From contig NZ_PGER01000001.1 in the NCBI RefSeq assembly GCF_002797935.1, forward strand, positions 3,410,001-3,474,000: a stretch of 64,000 nucleotides of DNA, written 5' to 3'. The notes beneath the pieces were generated by a model. That model did not search any database and had not been told where the DNA came from. It was given only the letters and a program-made list of their open reading frames with translations. The stretch is from Flavobacterium sp. 1. GTDB taxonomy: Bacteria; Bacteroidota; Bacteroidia; Flavobacteriales; Flavobacteriaceae. Shown one piece after another: positions 26,001-34,373 of the stretch; within the stretch, counting starts at the first letter, position 1; every line of letters begins with the position of its first letter. A program made the translations under genes and the position numbers.

Positions 26001-27197
26001 ATACAAGTTATTTTTATTATCTGATGGATACGATTTTTTTATATCTGGCGGTTGATTAACAAAAAAACCTGCAGGAATAGGGTTTAGTACTACAACCTCA
26101 TTTTGTTTGCCGATTATTGGATTACCTTCCGAGTCTGCTAACTCACCCTCACCTAAATCCTGCAGCGCAATAATATTTCTTAAATTATTACTTGTTGTAT
26201 TTACCCTATTCTGTTTATTTGTAACCCAAACTTCCAATCTCGTGATTTGAACTCTGGAATCGACAAAAGGGTAGTTTTTTAAAGAAGCATCATATTTCTC
26301 TCTAAAGTATTGAGACAAGAAAAAGTGCCTGTCATTATCATAATCTAAACCATACATCTCAAATTCCTGAATAGTACCTCCTCCTTGAGCTGTTACTTTT
26401 TTGGCTTGAGATTTTTGTTCAGAGAAAACTCCTGTTACCGTAGTTTTACCAAACTGTAATTCGGTTTTTACCCCAAATAAGCTTTGGGCGCCTTGAATCA
26501 AAGTACTGTTTAAAGGCATGCTCACATTTCCTACCTCAATTTTTCGAACGATATCATCATCCCCTGGAGTATATTCTAGTTTTAATAAATTTTGAAAAGC
26601 AAAAGTCGATTGAGTATCAAAGTTAGCATTCACCTGAAGCCTTGTACCTACTTTTCCTAACAGACTCATACTTATCCGCTGATTAAAATCGAATGAAGTG
26701 TTTGTACGGTTTCGCGGTGAAAATGCTGGATTATCCTGTTTGGTATATAATAATCCCAAATCCACTTCAATAGATCCTGTAGGTTTTACATCAATAGTAT
26801 TACTTCCGAAAATAGATTCAAAGAGTCCTGATTTTATGTAATATCTAGGCAATAAATCTTTTTTTGCCGCATCGCTCCCTTTTTTATTCCCATCAATAGC
26901 ATCCAGTTTTTTTCCAAAATACTGATTCATGGATTCTTTTAACATCAATTTTTCGTACTCCGCTGGTGTTAAAACAATTGGGTAATTGATATTAAAATCG
27001 TCTACCGAATTGGTATAAATATAAGTATTAGTAACAGGATCATAAGTATAAGCTGATAATATGCTTTTAGGATTTGCCATTTGAATCTCGCCAACATCAT
27101 ATCCTTTTTTGATTGTATCCTGCACAGCATTTTGCACTTGGGCCTGAGACACGAAGCCACAAATAAACAGCAGCAAAAAAAAGTAGATTTTATGCAT
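20010..27197 (-). CDS. sprA: Type IX secretion system outer-membrane translocon SprA
   Basis: A 2395-residue protein with a Sec signal peptide (cleavage near FVSQAQ, about residue 20). Its size and sequence match SprA (Sov in Porphyromonas), the 36-strand beta-barrel through which T9SS substrates cross the outer membrane in gliding Bacteroidota. Visible landmarks are long barrel-type alternating strands throughout, a central region with FVDDFESSQSSIDLRSPYAW (about 885-905), and repeated RNRTNTSFDFNQRISMSLLGK-like strands near 160-185. It ends in an aromatic/Asn pair (FRYNFGN). It is followed by gcvH and preceded by ruvA at 25 bp. No frameshift is seen over its full length. No partner protein (PorV, Plug) is encoded in the window. 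Confidence 0.95.
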   Translation of the reverse strand: MHKIYFFLLLFICGFVSQAQVQNAVQDTIKKGYDVGEIQMANPKSILSAYTYDPVTNTYIYTNSVDDFNINYPIVLTPAEYEKLMLKESMNQYFGKKLDAIDGNKKGSDAAKKDLLPRYYIKSGLFESIFGSNTIDVKPTGSIEVDLGLLYTKQDNPAFSPRNRTNTSFDFNQRISMSLLGKVGTRLQVNANFDTQSTFAFQNLLKLEYTPGDDDIVRKIEVGNVSMPLNSTLIQGAQSLFGVKTELQFGKTTVTGVFSEQKSQAKKVTAQGGGTIQEFEMYGLDYDNDRHFFLSQYFREKYDASLKNYPFVDSRVQITRLEVWVTNKQNRVNTTSNNLRNIIALQDLGEGELADSEGNPIIGKQNEVVVLNPIPAGFFVNQPPDIKKSYPSDNKNNLYDPALIKTNAGYLNDNIREIVTAKEGFSSSISVSEGQDYSKLENARKLLPNEYTFNAQLGYISLQQRLGNDEILAVAYQYSIGDKVYQVGEFGNDGVEATVVGGNQPSNQTVISQTLILKMLKSSLTNVANPVWNLMMKNIYQIQGAYQLVQEDFRLNILYKNPSALNYITPVAGTPFPSNPTPENTVENTTLLKVLNLDKLNYNNDPQTGGDGFFDFIPGMTVDSQNGRLIFTTKEPFGQLLFSKLKTQGSAEDYNDVTTYNDNQKKYVNPYMYRVTQAKAIQYPELNKFLLRGKYKSVGGDGIPIGAFNVPLGSVKVTAAGRVLVEGVDYSVNYQLGKVQILDPSLQASNTPIEISLENNSVFGQQTRRFFGVNVDHLISENFMVGATFLNLKEKPFTQKSSYGQESVDNSIFGLHGNYSSQVPFFTRLVNKLPNIDTDAPSSIAVSGEFAYLMPNASKGDKFQGESTIYVDDFESSQSSIDLRSPYAWTLSSTPANSNRSAYNFNGNLEGLDYGFKRAKLSWYSIDPVFYTSKPSGITNDDLSTNATRRVYSEELYPLTDIAQGQSLVVNTLDLSYYPKERGPYNNNLNVGDTPNENYGGIVRSLSSTNFEQSNVEYIQFWVMDPYVGAGKTSNTNSGKIYFNLGEISEDVLKDGRKVYENGFGPDQVLVNPAPVWGNAPASQSLIYAFDNNEGNRTNQDIGFDGLASKDEAKVYTNYASDSDPAADDYTYYQNTKGSVLDRYKNYNGVENNSTVNINSPNRGSTTIPDVEDVNRDNTMNTINAYYEYSIDMKPDMKVGQNYISDERNTVITLPNGSTTDARWIQFKIPISQPQDTIGKISDFRSIRFMRMFMTNFTDKVTLRFGALDLMRGEWRRYANSLDSNDLNVGDDATVFETASVNIEENSNKCPINYVSPPSVKREQLYNNNTVINQDEQSLSMRISGGGLEPLDGRGAFKSFNIDMRQYNKLKMFLHAESLPFETVLKDNQMVAFLRIGADYSNDFYQIEIPLKVTAASSSGDKNCPPINADLVWPTDNEIDLSLALLTDLKLKSLKIDKTALPADGIYYSDDDPNVEGGDGDGKLRLGIKGNPNLGLIRNIMLGVKSNEPHQDIKGEVWFNELRLADMDNKGGIAALLNIDTNFADLATVSMTGNIKDFGFGTIEQGPNERSREDIQQYNIVTNINLGRFLPKKWGINLPFNYSIGEEIIKPEYDPFYEDIKLKQVLDDADTEAERKAKLTQAIDYTKRKSINLIGVRKDRSAEKKPMPYDVENFTFSQYYNEVERHDFEIEKNIDQQSRTTLDYAFAFQPKPVEPFQKTKFMKKSAYWKFLSDLNFNYLPSSVTFSTNVVRQNNEQQFRQVEDIGIGFEPLFRRNFGFNYQYGFNFNLTKSLKINYTAASRNIVKNYLDEFDEPIDNVTIWDGYLDTGTANFHMQQFILNYEIPLNKIPVLGFVKANYSYTGDYSWQKSSTALSDISIGGESYDLGNTVQNAKSSTFNTAFNMETLYKYLGIGKGAVTSKPKPVAPPKPGEKIVKADPLKKINQNQFVEGLKGVLTSIKNIQLTFTENQGTVLPGYTPSVGFFGSSKPTLGFVFGSQSDVRFEAAKRGWLTTYQEFNQNYTTVNKQEFKGSANLEIIPDLKIDLLADRSYSENFSEQYDVSNGNYNSRSPYNYGIFSISAVLIKTSFSTSNEVRSTAFDEFRNNRLTVANRLAVERGIDITNPANLDSKGFPLGFSGSSQAVLLPSFLAAYSGNSADKVSFDIFKSFPVPNWRITYNGLMRYEFFKKTFKRFSLTQNYKASYTVNSFRSNFNYTKDPNGLDDSGNYYSPTIMSNVTLVEQFNPLVRIDFELKNSFKLLTQINRDRALSMSFDNNLLTEVHGVEYVVGLGYRIKDVVFSSKLADNPTGIIKSDINIKADLTYRDSQTIVRYLDYDNNQLGGGQNIWTLNTTADYSLSKNLTIIFYYNHSFSKPVISTSFPLTNISSGFTFRYNFGN

Positions 27198-27222
27198 ATC
27201 GATTAGGCTTGTAAATGACCTC

Positions 27223-27804
27223 TTATAAATTTTTTAAAGCTTTTTTAATTATAGTTTCCACAGTAGCCTCTGGATCTTCTTTTATAATTTTTTCAATAAT
27301 TTTTTCAGAAGTTTTCCTAACAAAACCAAGAACTTCCAAAGCAGATAACGCTTCATCTTTGTTAGTATTGCTTTGTGACATAGAAACTTCGTCCAAATCA
27401 TAAAGTTTTAACACTTTCTCCTTCAAATCGAGAATTACTCTTTGTGCAGTTTTACTGCCAATCCCTTTTATTTTCTGAATAGTTGCCACATCTCCTGAAG
27501 CAATTGCATTAATAATCTGTTTGGGTTCCAAAGAAGAAAGCATCGTACGGGCAATACCAGCACCAATACCTGATACTGACAATAACATTTTGAAAATTTC
27601 TCTTTCGGATTTTTCAACAAAACCAAACAAAGTGTGCGCGTCTTCCTTTATCTGCAGATATGTAAACAGCTTAATAAAATCAGCATTGGGCAATAATGAA
27701 TAAGTATGCAAAGATATATTTACATGATAACCGACACCATTACAATCAATCACTACCTCGGTAGGGTTTTTTTCTACTAATTTTCCTTGCAAATGTGCTA
27801 TCAT
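27223..27804 (-). CDS. ruvA: Holliday junction DNA helicase subunit RuvA
   Basis: The 193-residue protein has the N-terminal OB fold (MIAHLQGKLVEKNPTEVVIDCNG...), two helix-hairpin-helix motifs in the middle (LLSVSGIGAGIARTML at about 73-88; IQKIKGIGSKTAQRVILDLK at about 108-127) and a small C-terminal domain III that contacts RuvB. The tetramer binds Holliday junctions and loads RuvB, encoded at 33270-34292. It lies between maeB and sprA, with 25 bp before sprA. Confidence 0.95.
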   Translation of the reverse strand: MIAHLQGKLVEKNPTEVVIDCNGVGYHVNISLHTYSLLPNADFIKLFTYLQIKEDAHTLFGFVEKSEREIFKMLLSVSGIGAGIARTMLSSLEPKQIINAIASGDVATIQKIKGIGSKTAQRVILDLKEKVLKLYDLDEVSMSQSNTNKDEALSALEVLGFVRKTSEKIIEKIIKEDPEATVETIIKKALKNL

Positions 27805-27821
27805 AAAATAAATTATCTATT

Positions 27822-27829
27822 CAAATATA
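27822..27829 (-). promoter_or_regulatory. Candidate -7 box for ruvA
   Basis: The minus strand reads TATATTTG, 17 bp before the ruvA ATG. TTTG occurs 22 bp further upstream, near 27852-27855. A 13-bp inverted repeat (27833-27845 and 27919-27931) flanks the region. Confidence 0.4.
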
Positions 27830-27952
27830 ATAAAAATTTGAGATTAAAAGACAAATGCATTGCAAATATTGGACTACACTTTTTAGGTATAAACCAATAT
27901 ACTACATTTCAATCTTAAAATCTCAAATTTTAATCTTTGGGTATTTTTGTTT

Positions 27953-30238
27953 CTATTTTCCCTTTAATCTCATGCTTTTTTCTTGGGCATCAATAACAGC
28001 AATTGCTGCCATATTTACCATTTCCTCAACACTGGCTCCCAACTGAAAAACATGAACTGGATGATTCATCCCCATCATAATTGGTCCGATTGATCCATTC
28101 TTATTCAGTTCTTTCATTAATTTATAAGTAATGTTAGCTGATTCAAGATTTGGAAAAACCAACGTATTTACTTTTTTTCCTGCCAATTTCGAAAAAGGGA
28201 ATTTAGCAGATAACATCTCAGGATTCAAGGCAAAATCGGCCTGAACTTCTCCATCTACAATAATTTCAGGATGATGTTCATGTAAATAAGCCACCGCTTC
28301 TTTTACTTTTGAGGCACTTGGATTTCCTGAAGAACCAAAATTAGAGTAAGACACCATTGCTATCACAGGTTCAATACCAAACATTTTTGCGGTATTAGCG
28401 GTCATAACAGCAATTTTCGCCAATTCTTCCGCCGTTGGGTTTACATTTATTGCAGTATCCGATAAAAACATTGGCCCTCTACTGGTCATCATTATATTAG
28501 TTGTTGCTGCCAACGAAACATTTGGCGCTTTACCAATTATTTGCAACAGCGGTTTAACCACTGAAGGATAACTTCGAGAATGTCCAGAAACCATTGCATC
28601 CGCCTCTCCTGTATTTACCATCATAGCGGCGAAATAGTTACGTTCTCTTATAAACTTTTCAGCATCATATAGTGAAACACCATTTCTTTTTCTCGACTCC
28701 CATAACTCAGTCGCATATCTTGTTCTTCTTTCTTGTTCTTCATCAAGTTTTGGATCTATAATTTGAACATCAGCATCAAAACCTAATTCTGCTTTTAATT
28801 CTAGTATAATTTCTTTATTCCCTAATAAAATAGGAAACCCAATACCTTCTTCATAAACAATCTGAGCAGCTTTTAAAACATCTAATTGTTCTGCTTCCGC
28901 AAAAACAATTCTTTTTGGATCAGTTTTCGCTCTATTGGTAATCAAACGAATCATTTTATTATCGTTCCCGAGACGTTCTAATAATTCTTCCTTATACTTA
29001 TCCCAATCTGTAATTGGATTCAAAGCAACCCCTGATTCCATAGCTGCTTTTGCAACAGCAGGAGCAACCTCAGATATCAATCTTGGATCAAAAGGCTTTG
29101 GAATAATATATTCTCTGCCAAAAACCAATTTTGTAGCTCCATAAGCTATATTCACTTGTTCAGGAACATTCTCTTTTGCAAGTGCTGCAAGAGATTTTAC
29201 AGCGGCCATTTTCATTGCCTCATTTATCTTTGTAGCACGAACATCCAACGCTCCTCTAAAAATATAAGGAAAACCAAGAACGTTATTAACCTGATTAGGA
29301 TGATCCGAGCGTCCTGTAGCCATAATTACATCCTTGCGGGTTGAAATAGCAAGATCATAAGCAATTTCAGGATTTGGATTAGCCATAGCAAAAACAATTG
29401 GATTGTCTGCCATTGATAATAACATTTCAGCAGACATCACATCTGCTGTTGACAATCCCAAGAAAACATCTGCACCTTTTAATGCTTCATCAAGACTGAC
29501 AGAAGCGCCATCAACGGCATAATTCAGCTGTAAATCAGACAAATTAGGATTGTCTTTTGTTAAAAGACCTTTGCTGTTGAACATTAAAATATTCTCTTTT
29601 TTTACACCCAATAAAACATACAAATCCGCACATGCGATAGCTGCTGATCCTGCACCCGACACCACCATTTTTACATCTTCGGCTTTTTTGTCGGCCAGTT
29701 CTAATGCATTAATCAAAGCCGCTGAAGATATAATAGCAGTTCCATGCTGATCATCATGCATCACAGGTATATTGAGTTCTTCCACTAATCTGCGCTCAAT
29801 TTCAAAAGATTCCGGTGCTTTAATATCTTCTAAATTAATACCTCCAAATGTTGGTGCAATATTTTTTACGGTTTGGATAAACTCTTCCACATTTTCGGTG
29901 CCAATTTCAATATCAAACACATCGATGTCCGAAAATATTTTAAACAAAAGTCCTTTTCCTTCCATTACTGGTTTTGATGCTTCCGGGCCAATGTTGCCAA
30001 GCCCCAAAACTGCTGTCCCGTTTGAAATTACAGCTACAAGATTTCCTTTTGCTGTATATTTATAAACATTATTGATGTCTTTAGCGATTTCCAAACACGG
30101 TTCTGCAACCCCTGGAGAGTAAGCCAGAGACAAATCTCGTTGTGTTGCATATTTTTTGGTAGGGACTACTTGTATTTTTCCTGGAGTAGGTTTAGCGTGA
30201 TACAATAACGCTTCACTTCTTTTACTATTATTGTCCAT
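27953..30238 (-). CDS. maeB: NADP-dependent malic enzyme with phosphotransacetylase-like domain
   Basis: From the ATG at 30238 the product is 761 residues, as usual for MaeB. The N-terminal malic enzyme part (about 1-420) has RDLSLAYSPGVAEPC, the catalytic Tyr/Lys region, and the nucleotide-binding VVSGAGSAAIACADL. The C-terminal part (about 430-761) resembles phosphate acetyltransferase (MVSGHSRSYPSVVKPLLQIIG, NPTAEELAKIAVMTANTAKMFG) and is regulatory in E. coli MaeB. It decarboxylates malate to pyruvate and yields NADPH. The upstream frame to 30301 adds 21 residues with no homology features, so the shorter start is chosen. Confidence 0.93.
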   Translation of the reverse strand: MDNNSKRSEALLYHAKPTPGKIQVVPTKKYATQRDLSLAYSPGVAEPCLEIAKDINNVYKYTAKGNLVAVISNGTAVLGLGNIGPEASKPVMEGKGLLFKIFSDIDVFDIEIGTENVEEFIQTVKNIAPTFGGINLEDIKAPESFEIERRLVEELNIPVMHDDQHGTAIISSAALINALELADKKAEDVKMVVSGAGSAAIACADLYVLLGVKKENILMFNSKGLLTKDNPNLSDLQLNYAVDGASVSLDEALKGADVFLGLSTADVMSAEMLLSMADNPIVFAMANPNPEIAYDLAISTRKDVIMATGRSDHPNQVNNVLGFPYIFRGALDVRATKINEAMKMAAVKSLAALAKENVPEQVNIAYGATKLVFGREYIIPKPFDPRLISEVAPAVAKAAMESGVALNPITDWDKYKEELLERLGNDNKMIRLITNRAKTDPKRIVFAEAEQLDVLKAAQIVYEEGIGFPILLGNKEIILELKAELGFDADVQIIDPKLDEEQERRTRYATELWESRKRNGVSLYDAEKFIRERNYFAAMMVNTGEADAMVSGHSRSYPSVVKPLLQIIGKAPNVSLAATTNIMMTSRGPMFLSDTAINVNPTAEELAKIAVMTANTAKMFGIEPVIAMVSYSNFGSSGNPSASKVKEAVAYLHEHHPEIIVDGEVQADFALNPEMLSAKFPFSKLAGKKVNTLVFPNLESANITYKLMKELNKNGSIGPIMMGMNHPVHVFQLGASVEEMVNMAAIAVIDAQEKSMRLKGK

Positions 30239-30333
30239 TTTTATTTTTATTTTCGAGTAACAAAGATAAACCACTTGCTTCAAAACTGAAGCTTTTATCA
30301 CATTCTTTTAGTCATTTTGAGTAATTTATAACT

Positions 30334-30365
30334 AAAAAAAATAGCTACACCTAATGTAGCTATTT
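30334..30365 (-). terminator. Intrinsic terminator after the CBS-domain gene
   Basis: The stem AAATAGCTACA/TGTAGCTATTT (11 bp, 5-nt loop) is followed on the minus strand by seven Ts. It sits 22 bp after the stop of the CBS-domain gene. Confidence 0.8.
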
Positions 30366-30386
30366 AATAAAAATTTCAATCAACTG

Positions 30387-30812
30387 TTACTGAGAAATAT
30401 ACGAATCCAAATGTTTGATCGTTTCTTTTTGGACTTCAATTATGGCTTTTACGACATCACCAATAGAAACAAGTCCAATTATCACTTCATTTTCAATCAC
30501 TGGCAAATGTCTTATCCTTCTTCCGCTCATTAATCCCATGCAGTATTCCAAATTATCAGAAGGCTTAACAGTTATTACATCACTCTCCATAATTTCACTT
30601 ACTGGCGTTTTCTTAGAAGACTTATCTTTTAAAACAATTTTTCTTGCATAATCCCTTTCCGATAAAATTCCTTTTAAAACTCCATTGTCAATTACAAGAA
30701 TTGCACCTATGTTTTTTTCTCCCATAACTCTTAAAGCTTCGAATACGGTAAAAGTCGAAACAATAGAATATACCTCTGTCCCTTTTGTTCTTAGTATTTG
30801 ATTTACAGTCAT
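30387..30812 (-). CDS. CBS-domain pair protein
   Basis: A 141-residue protein made of two CBS motifs (about 10-65 and 72-135). Typical elements are the V-x-x-A-x-x-x-M pattern (VFEALRVMGEKNIGAILVID), GILSERDYARKIVL, and RIRHLPVIENEVIIGLVSIGDVV. Stand-alone CBS pairs bind adenylated nucleotides or S-adenosyl ligands and act as sensors. No target is encoded next to it. It is a single-gene transcript with a clear terminator. Confidence 0.9.
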   Translation of the reverse strand: MTVNQILRTKGTEVYSIVSTFTVFEALRVMGEKNIGAILVIDNGVLKGILSERDYARKIVLKDKSSKKTPVSEIMESDVITVKPSDNLEYCMGLMSGRRIRHLPVIENEVIIGLVSIGDVVKAIIEVQKETIKHLDSYISQ

Positions 30813-30984
30813 AATAGATAAATTTTAGAAAGTTAAATTTAGAAAAAAAAGATATACAAAAACCAAAAATTTTAAATTTAATCTTCAAAAACAAAATTTT
30901 TATTTGCAATAAAATCTAAATTCGCAATTAAAAAAATTACCAACCTGAATTCGATTTAATCATTTAATAAGTTATTACAATAAA

Positions 30985-31914
30985 TCACTCATTCAAGAAA
31001 AGGGTATTCCGCTTTAAGCCATGAAATTTTGATCTTTTAAGAGGAGAATCTTTAAAGATCTTTTTAAAAGTTTCTTCGGTAATTTCTATCCAATCTTTTT
31101 TGGACATCGAAAGTAATTCGGGATTAGCGTTTAATAAAGGTTCATTATGCGGTTTCGAAAAACGGTTCCAAGGGCAAACATCCTGGCAGACATCACATCC
31201 AAAAGCCCAATCATTAAACTTACCCTTCATCTCTAATGGAATGCTGTCTTTTAATTCAATCGTAAAATAAGAAATGCATTTACTGCCGTCAACGACATAC
31301 GGAGCAACAATTGCCTGTGTCGGACAAGCATCTAGGCAGGCAGTGCAGGAACCGCAGTGATCAGTGACTGCATGATCATACTCTAGATCAAGATCTATAA
31401 TAAGTTCTGCGATGAAATAAAAAGAACCTACTTTTTGAGTTAACAAATTGCTGTTTTTTCCAATCCATCCCAACCCGCTTTTGGCAGCCCAAGCTTTATC
31501 CAAAACCGGTGCCGAATCCACAAAAGCACGGCCTGAGACTTCACCAATATTTTGTTGAATTGAAAACAGGAATTCGTTAAGTTTTTCTCTAATAACAAAA
31601 TGATAATCCTGCCCATAAGCATATTTGGAGATTTTATAGGAATCAGGGTTTTGAGTTTCTGAAGGATAATAATTCAATAAAAGCGAAACTACACTTTTAG
31701 CATCATCTACTAATAAAGTCGGATCTAAACGCTTGTCAAAGTGATTTGCCATGTAGGCCATCTTGCCATTATAATTATTATTCAGCCAGTTTTCTAAACG
31801 AGGTGCTTCCTGCTCAAGAAAGCCAGCCTTTGAGATACCGCAAGATAAAAAACCGAGGCGTTTGGCTTCGGACTTTATAAATTTTGAATATGTTTCTTTT
31901 GAATTGATTGTCAT
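30985..31914 (-). CDS. queG: Epoxyqueuosine reductase
   Basis: The 309-residue protein has the QueG layout: an N-terminal cobalamin-binding domain ([16 protein letters not shown]; catalytic Asp in [25 protein letters not shown]) and two 4Fe-4S clusters ([16 protein letters not shown] at about 193-208; [13 protein letters not shown] at about 240-252). It reduces epoxyqueuosine to queuosine in GUN-decoding tRNAs, using cobalamin. The E. coli enzyme has additional C-terminal HEAT-like repeats; this one ends soon after the clusters, as common in Bacteroidota. The start overlaps the P450 stop by 4 bp. Confidence 0.95.
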   Translation of the reverse strand: MTINSKETYSKFIKSEAKRLGFLSCGISKAGFLEQEAPRLENWLNNNYNGKMAYMANHFDKRLDPTLLVDDAKSVVSLLLNYYPSETQNPDSYKISKYAYGQDYHFVIREKLNEFLFSIQQNIGEVSGRAFVDSAPVLDKAWAAKSGLGWIGKNSNLLTQKVGSFYFIAELIIDLDLEYDHAVTDHCGSCTACLDACPTQAIVAPYVVDGSKCISYFTIELKDSIPLEMKGKFNDWAFGCDVCQDVCPWNRFSKPHNEPLLNANPELLSMSKKDWIEITEETFKKIFKDSPLKRSKFHGLKRNTLFLNE

Positions 31915-33251
31915 CTTTTAGCAAATAAAACTTCTACTCCGACAGGCTTTAAAGTAACCAGCGGATTAAATTGCACTTCTCCGCTAACTGGTTTTATCTC
32001 GTATTTTTTTACAATTTTAAAAAGCGTTAAACACATTTCATAAATAGCAAAACCTGTCCCTATGCACATTCTGGGACCAGCACCGAAAGGGTAAAAATAC
32101 TGCATAGAATGTTTTTTTTGTTCTCCTAAAAAACGTTCTGGATTAAATGCTGAAGGGTTATTCCAATATTTTGGATTGCGGTGCAATTCATATAATGAAA
32201 TACCAATAAGCGTTCCTTTTTTTATATGATAAGAACCGATAGTGTCATCTGTAACATTCTGTCTGTCTACAATCCATGCTGGAGGATACAAACGCATTGA
32301 CTCATTCAAAACAGCATTAATGTAAGTCATTTTCTGCAACTGGTCTACAGTTTCACTTTCCAGAGATTCAATTTCTGTAATCTCTTGAAATACTTTTTGC
32401 TGGACATCGGGATGCTTTGCTAAAAGGTAAAACGTAAAAGTCAAAGCATTTGCTATCGTCTCATAACCTGCAACAAAAAGAATTTTTATTTCATCTATTA
32501 ATTGAGTCACCGGCATTGCTTCTCCTGTGTCTTCATATCGTGTTTCAAGAAGCATATTCAGCAAATCATTGGTCTGCACTTTTGAAGCAACTCTCTCCTC
32601 TATAATCTCTTGAATAATATTGTCATTTTCTAAAGACAATAGAAAATGTTTTTTAGTTAGCCCGCTTAAAGAAAACCACCATCCTTTATGAGGAAGCCTT
32701 ACCTCCTTAATTAAGAATTTCTGAACTTCATCGACAATAAATTTTATTCTATTTAATTTTTCTTTTGAAGCAGAAAGATGAAATAATGATTTTGCAACAA
32801 CATTATAGGCCAATTGACTCATTACAGGAAAAATATCAACAGATTTTTCTTCAGCTAATTCATTCAATTCCGAAACTATAATCTGCTCCATATTGACAAC
32901 CAATTGATTCATTTTTTGTTTATGAAATGCAGGCTGGATTAATCTTCTTTGCTTTAACCAAAAATCACCATCGGATGTCAAAAGTCCTTTTCCTAGATAT
33001 TTTGAAAGATATACCGTTTGAATATTGGACTTATAATAGTTTTTATGATTTTTCTGTAAAATATATTCGGCAATATCATTATCTCTTGACAATATCAAAT
33101 GCTTCGTCCTTCCTATCTTAACAGAAAAAGTATCACCTAATTTGTCAAAATATTTTTTATGAAACGGAATCGGATTCTTACGAATTCCTTCAGCATCTAA
33201 AAAGAAATTAACTATTGAAAGTTTTTCAGGATAATTATATTTCTTATTCAT
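31911..33251 (-). CDS. Cytochrome P450
   Basis: The 446-residue protein has the P450 hallmarks: the I-helix [13 protein letters not shown] (about 263-275), K-helix ExxR in [10 protein letters not shown] (about 315-324), the meander PERF, and the haem loop [14 protein letters not shown] with the Cys thiolate (about 392-405). It resembles CYP102-like/CYP4-like fatty-acid hydroxylases in motif style. There is no fused reductase and no ferredoxin gene nearby. It is placed between ruvB (18 bp) and queG (4-bp overlap), presumably in one transcript. Substrate not inferable. Confidence 0.93.
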   Translation of the reverse strand: MNKKYNYPEKLSIVNFFLDAEGIRKNPIPFHKKYFDKLGDTFSVKIGRTKHLILSRDNDIAEYILQKNHKNYYKSNIQTVYLSKYLGKGLLTSDGDFWLKQRRLIQPAFHKQKMNQLVVNMEQIIVSELNELAEEKSVDIFPVMSQLAYNVVAKSLFHLSASKEKLNRIKFIVDEVQKFLIKEVRLPHKGWWFSLSGLTKKHFLLSLENDNIIQEIIEERVASKVQTNDLLNMLLETRYEDTGEAMPVTQLIDEIKILFVAGYETIANALTFTFYLLAKHPDVQQKVFQEITEIESLESETVDQLQKMTYINAVLNESMRLYPPAWIVDRQNVTDDTIGSYHIKKGTLIGISLYELHRNPKYWNNPSAFNPERFLGEQKKHSMQYFYPFGAGPRMCIGTGFAIYEMCLTLFKIVKKYEIKPVSGEVQFNPLVTLKPVGVEVLFAKR

Positions 33252-33269
33252 TGCAATTGATAATAAATT

Positions 33270-34292
33270 TTAAAAAAGTCCGCCTTGAATATTGGTTTTA
33301 ATTTTTCCTAAATGCTTATAAGCTTTTTCAGTTACTTCACGTCCTCTCGGCGTTCGCATAATAAAACCTTCCTGAATCAAAAATGGTTCATAAACTTCTT
33401 CGATGGTTTCACTGCTTTCTGAAACGGCAGTCGCCAAAGTTGACAAACCAACAGGCCCTCCTTTGAACTTATCAATGATGGTATTCAAAATTTTATTATC
33501 CATTTCATCCAGACCATGCGCATCAACATTCAAAGCTTTTAAAGCATATCTCGCAATTTCAATATCGATGGTTCCATTTCCTTTAATTTGGGCAAAATCA
33601 CGAACACGACGCAACAAAGCATTAGCAATACGAGGAGTTCCTCTGCTTCTGCCAGCAATTTCAATGGCGGCTTCCATAGTAATCGGCATTTTGAAAATCA
33701 TCGCGCTACGTTCAACAATAGTTGTCAAAAGCTCAGTAGTGTAATATTGCAATCTGGAAGAGATACCAAAACGGGCACGCATTGGAGCAGTCAAAAGACC
33801 TGATCGAGTTGTAGCTCCAATAAGCGTAAAAGGATTCAGATTAATTTGAACAGTTCTAGCATTTGGTCCTGACTCAATCATGATGTCAATCTTGAAATCC
33901 TCCATAGCAGAATATAAATATTCTTCGACTATCGGACTTAAACGATGTATCTCATCGATAAACAATACATCCCGTTCTTCAAGATTAGTTAACAATCCTG
34001 CTAAGTCACCCGGCTTATCCAATACTGGACCAGAAGTAATTTTGATTCCAACTTCTAATTCATTAGCCAAAATATTAGCCAAAGTTGTTTTTCCTAAACC
34101 AGGAGGCCCATGAAAAAGGGTATGATCAAGAGCTTCTTTCCGTTGATTGGCGGCAGCAACAAAAACCTTTAGATTTTCCAATACTTGATCCTGGCCAGCA
34201 AAATCATCAAATGACAATGGCCTTAATTTTTTTTCAATATCAAGCTCATCAGGGCTAAAATTATTATTCGTAGGATCTAAGTTCTCATTCAT
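33270..34292 (-). CDS. ruvB: Holliday junction branch-migration ATPase RuvB
   Basis: The 340-residue protein is a full-length RuvB: Walker [12 protein letters not shown] (about 61-71), Walker [10 protein letters not shown], sensor 1 GATTRSG and arginine-finger region APMRARFG, followed by the C-terminal winged-helix domain ([21 protein letters not shown]). It forms the hexameric motor with RuvA (27223-27804). It is the first gene of a likely ruvB-P450-queG transcript. Confidence 0.97.
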   Translation of the reverse strand: MNENLDPTNNNFSPDELDIEKKLRPLSFDDFAGQDQVLENLKVFVAAANQRKEALDHTLFHGPPGLGKTTLANILANELEVGIKITSGPVLDKPGDLAGLLTNLEERDVLFIDEIHRLSPIVEEYLYSAMEDFKIDIMIESGPNARTVQINLNPFTLIGATTRSGLLTAPMRARFGISSRLQYYTTELLTTIVERSAMIFKMPITMEAAIEIAGRSRGTPRIANALLRRVRDFAQIKGNGTIDIEIARYALKALNVDAHGLDEMDNKILNTIIDKFKGGPVGLSTLATAVSESSETIEEVYEPFLIQEGFIMRTPRGREVTEKAYKHLGKIKTNIQGGLF

Positions 34293-34323
34293 TCGATAAA
34301 GATAAAAAAAGTAATCATTGTAA

Positions 34324-34356
34324 TAAAAAAATGCCTCTCATTAATGAAAGGCATTT
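34324..34356 (-). terminator. Intrinsic terminator of the ACIII-oxidase operon
   Basis: The stem AAATGCCT/AGGCATTT is extended by TCA/TGA across one mismatch, with a TTAA loop and seven Ts on the minus strand. It lies 18 bp after the ctaD stop and separates the long respiratory operon from ruvB. Confidence 0.8.
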
Positions 34357-34373
34357 ATATAATTTCTGAAATT

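Noticed and set aside
27833..27931. A 13-bp inverted repeat flanking the ruvA promoter region
   Set aside because: The arms are 73 bp apart and AT-rich, so chance occurrence is likely. It is mentioned only in the promoter entry.
30238..30301. Longer start for maeB
   Set aside because: The 21 extra residues are not typical of MaeB, which normally begins close to the ATG at 30238.
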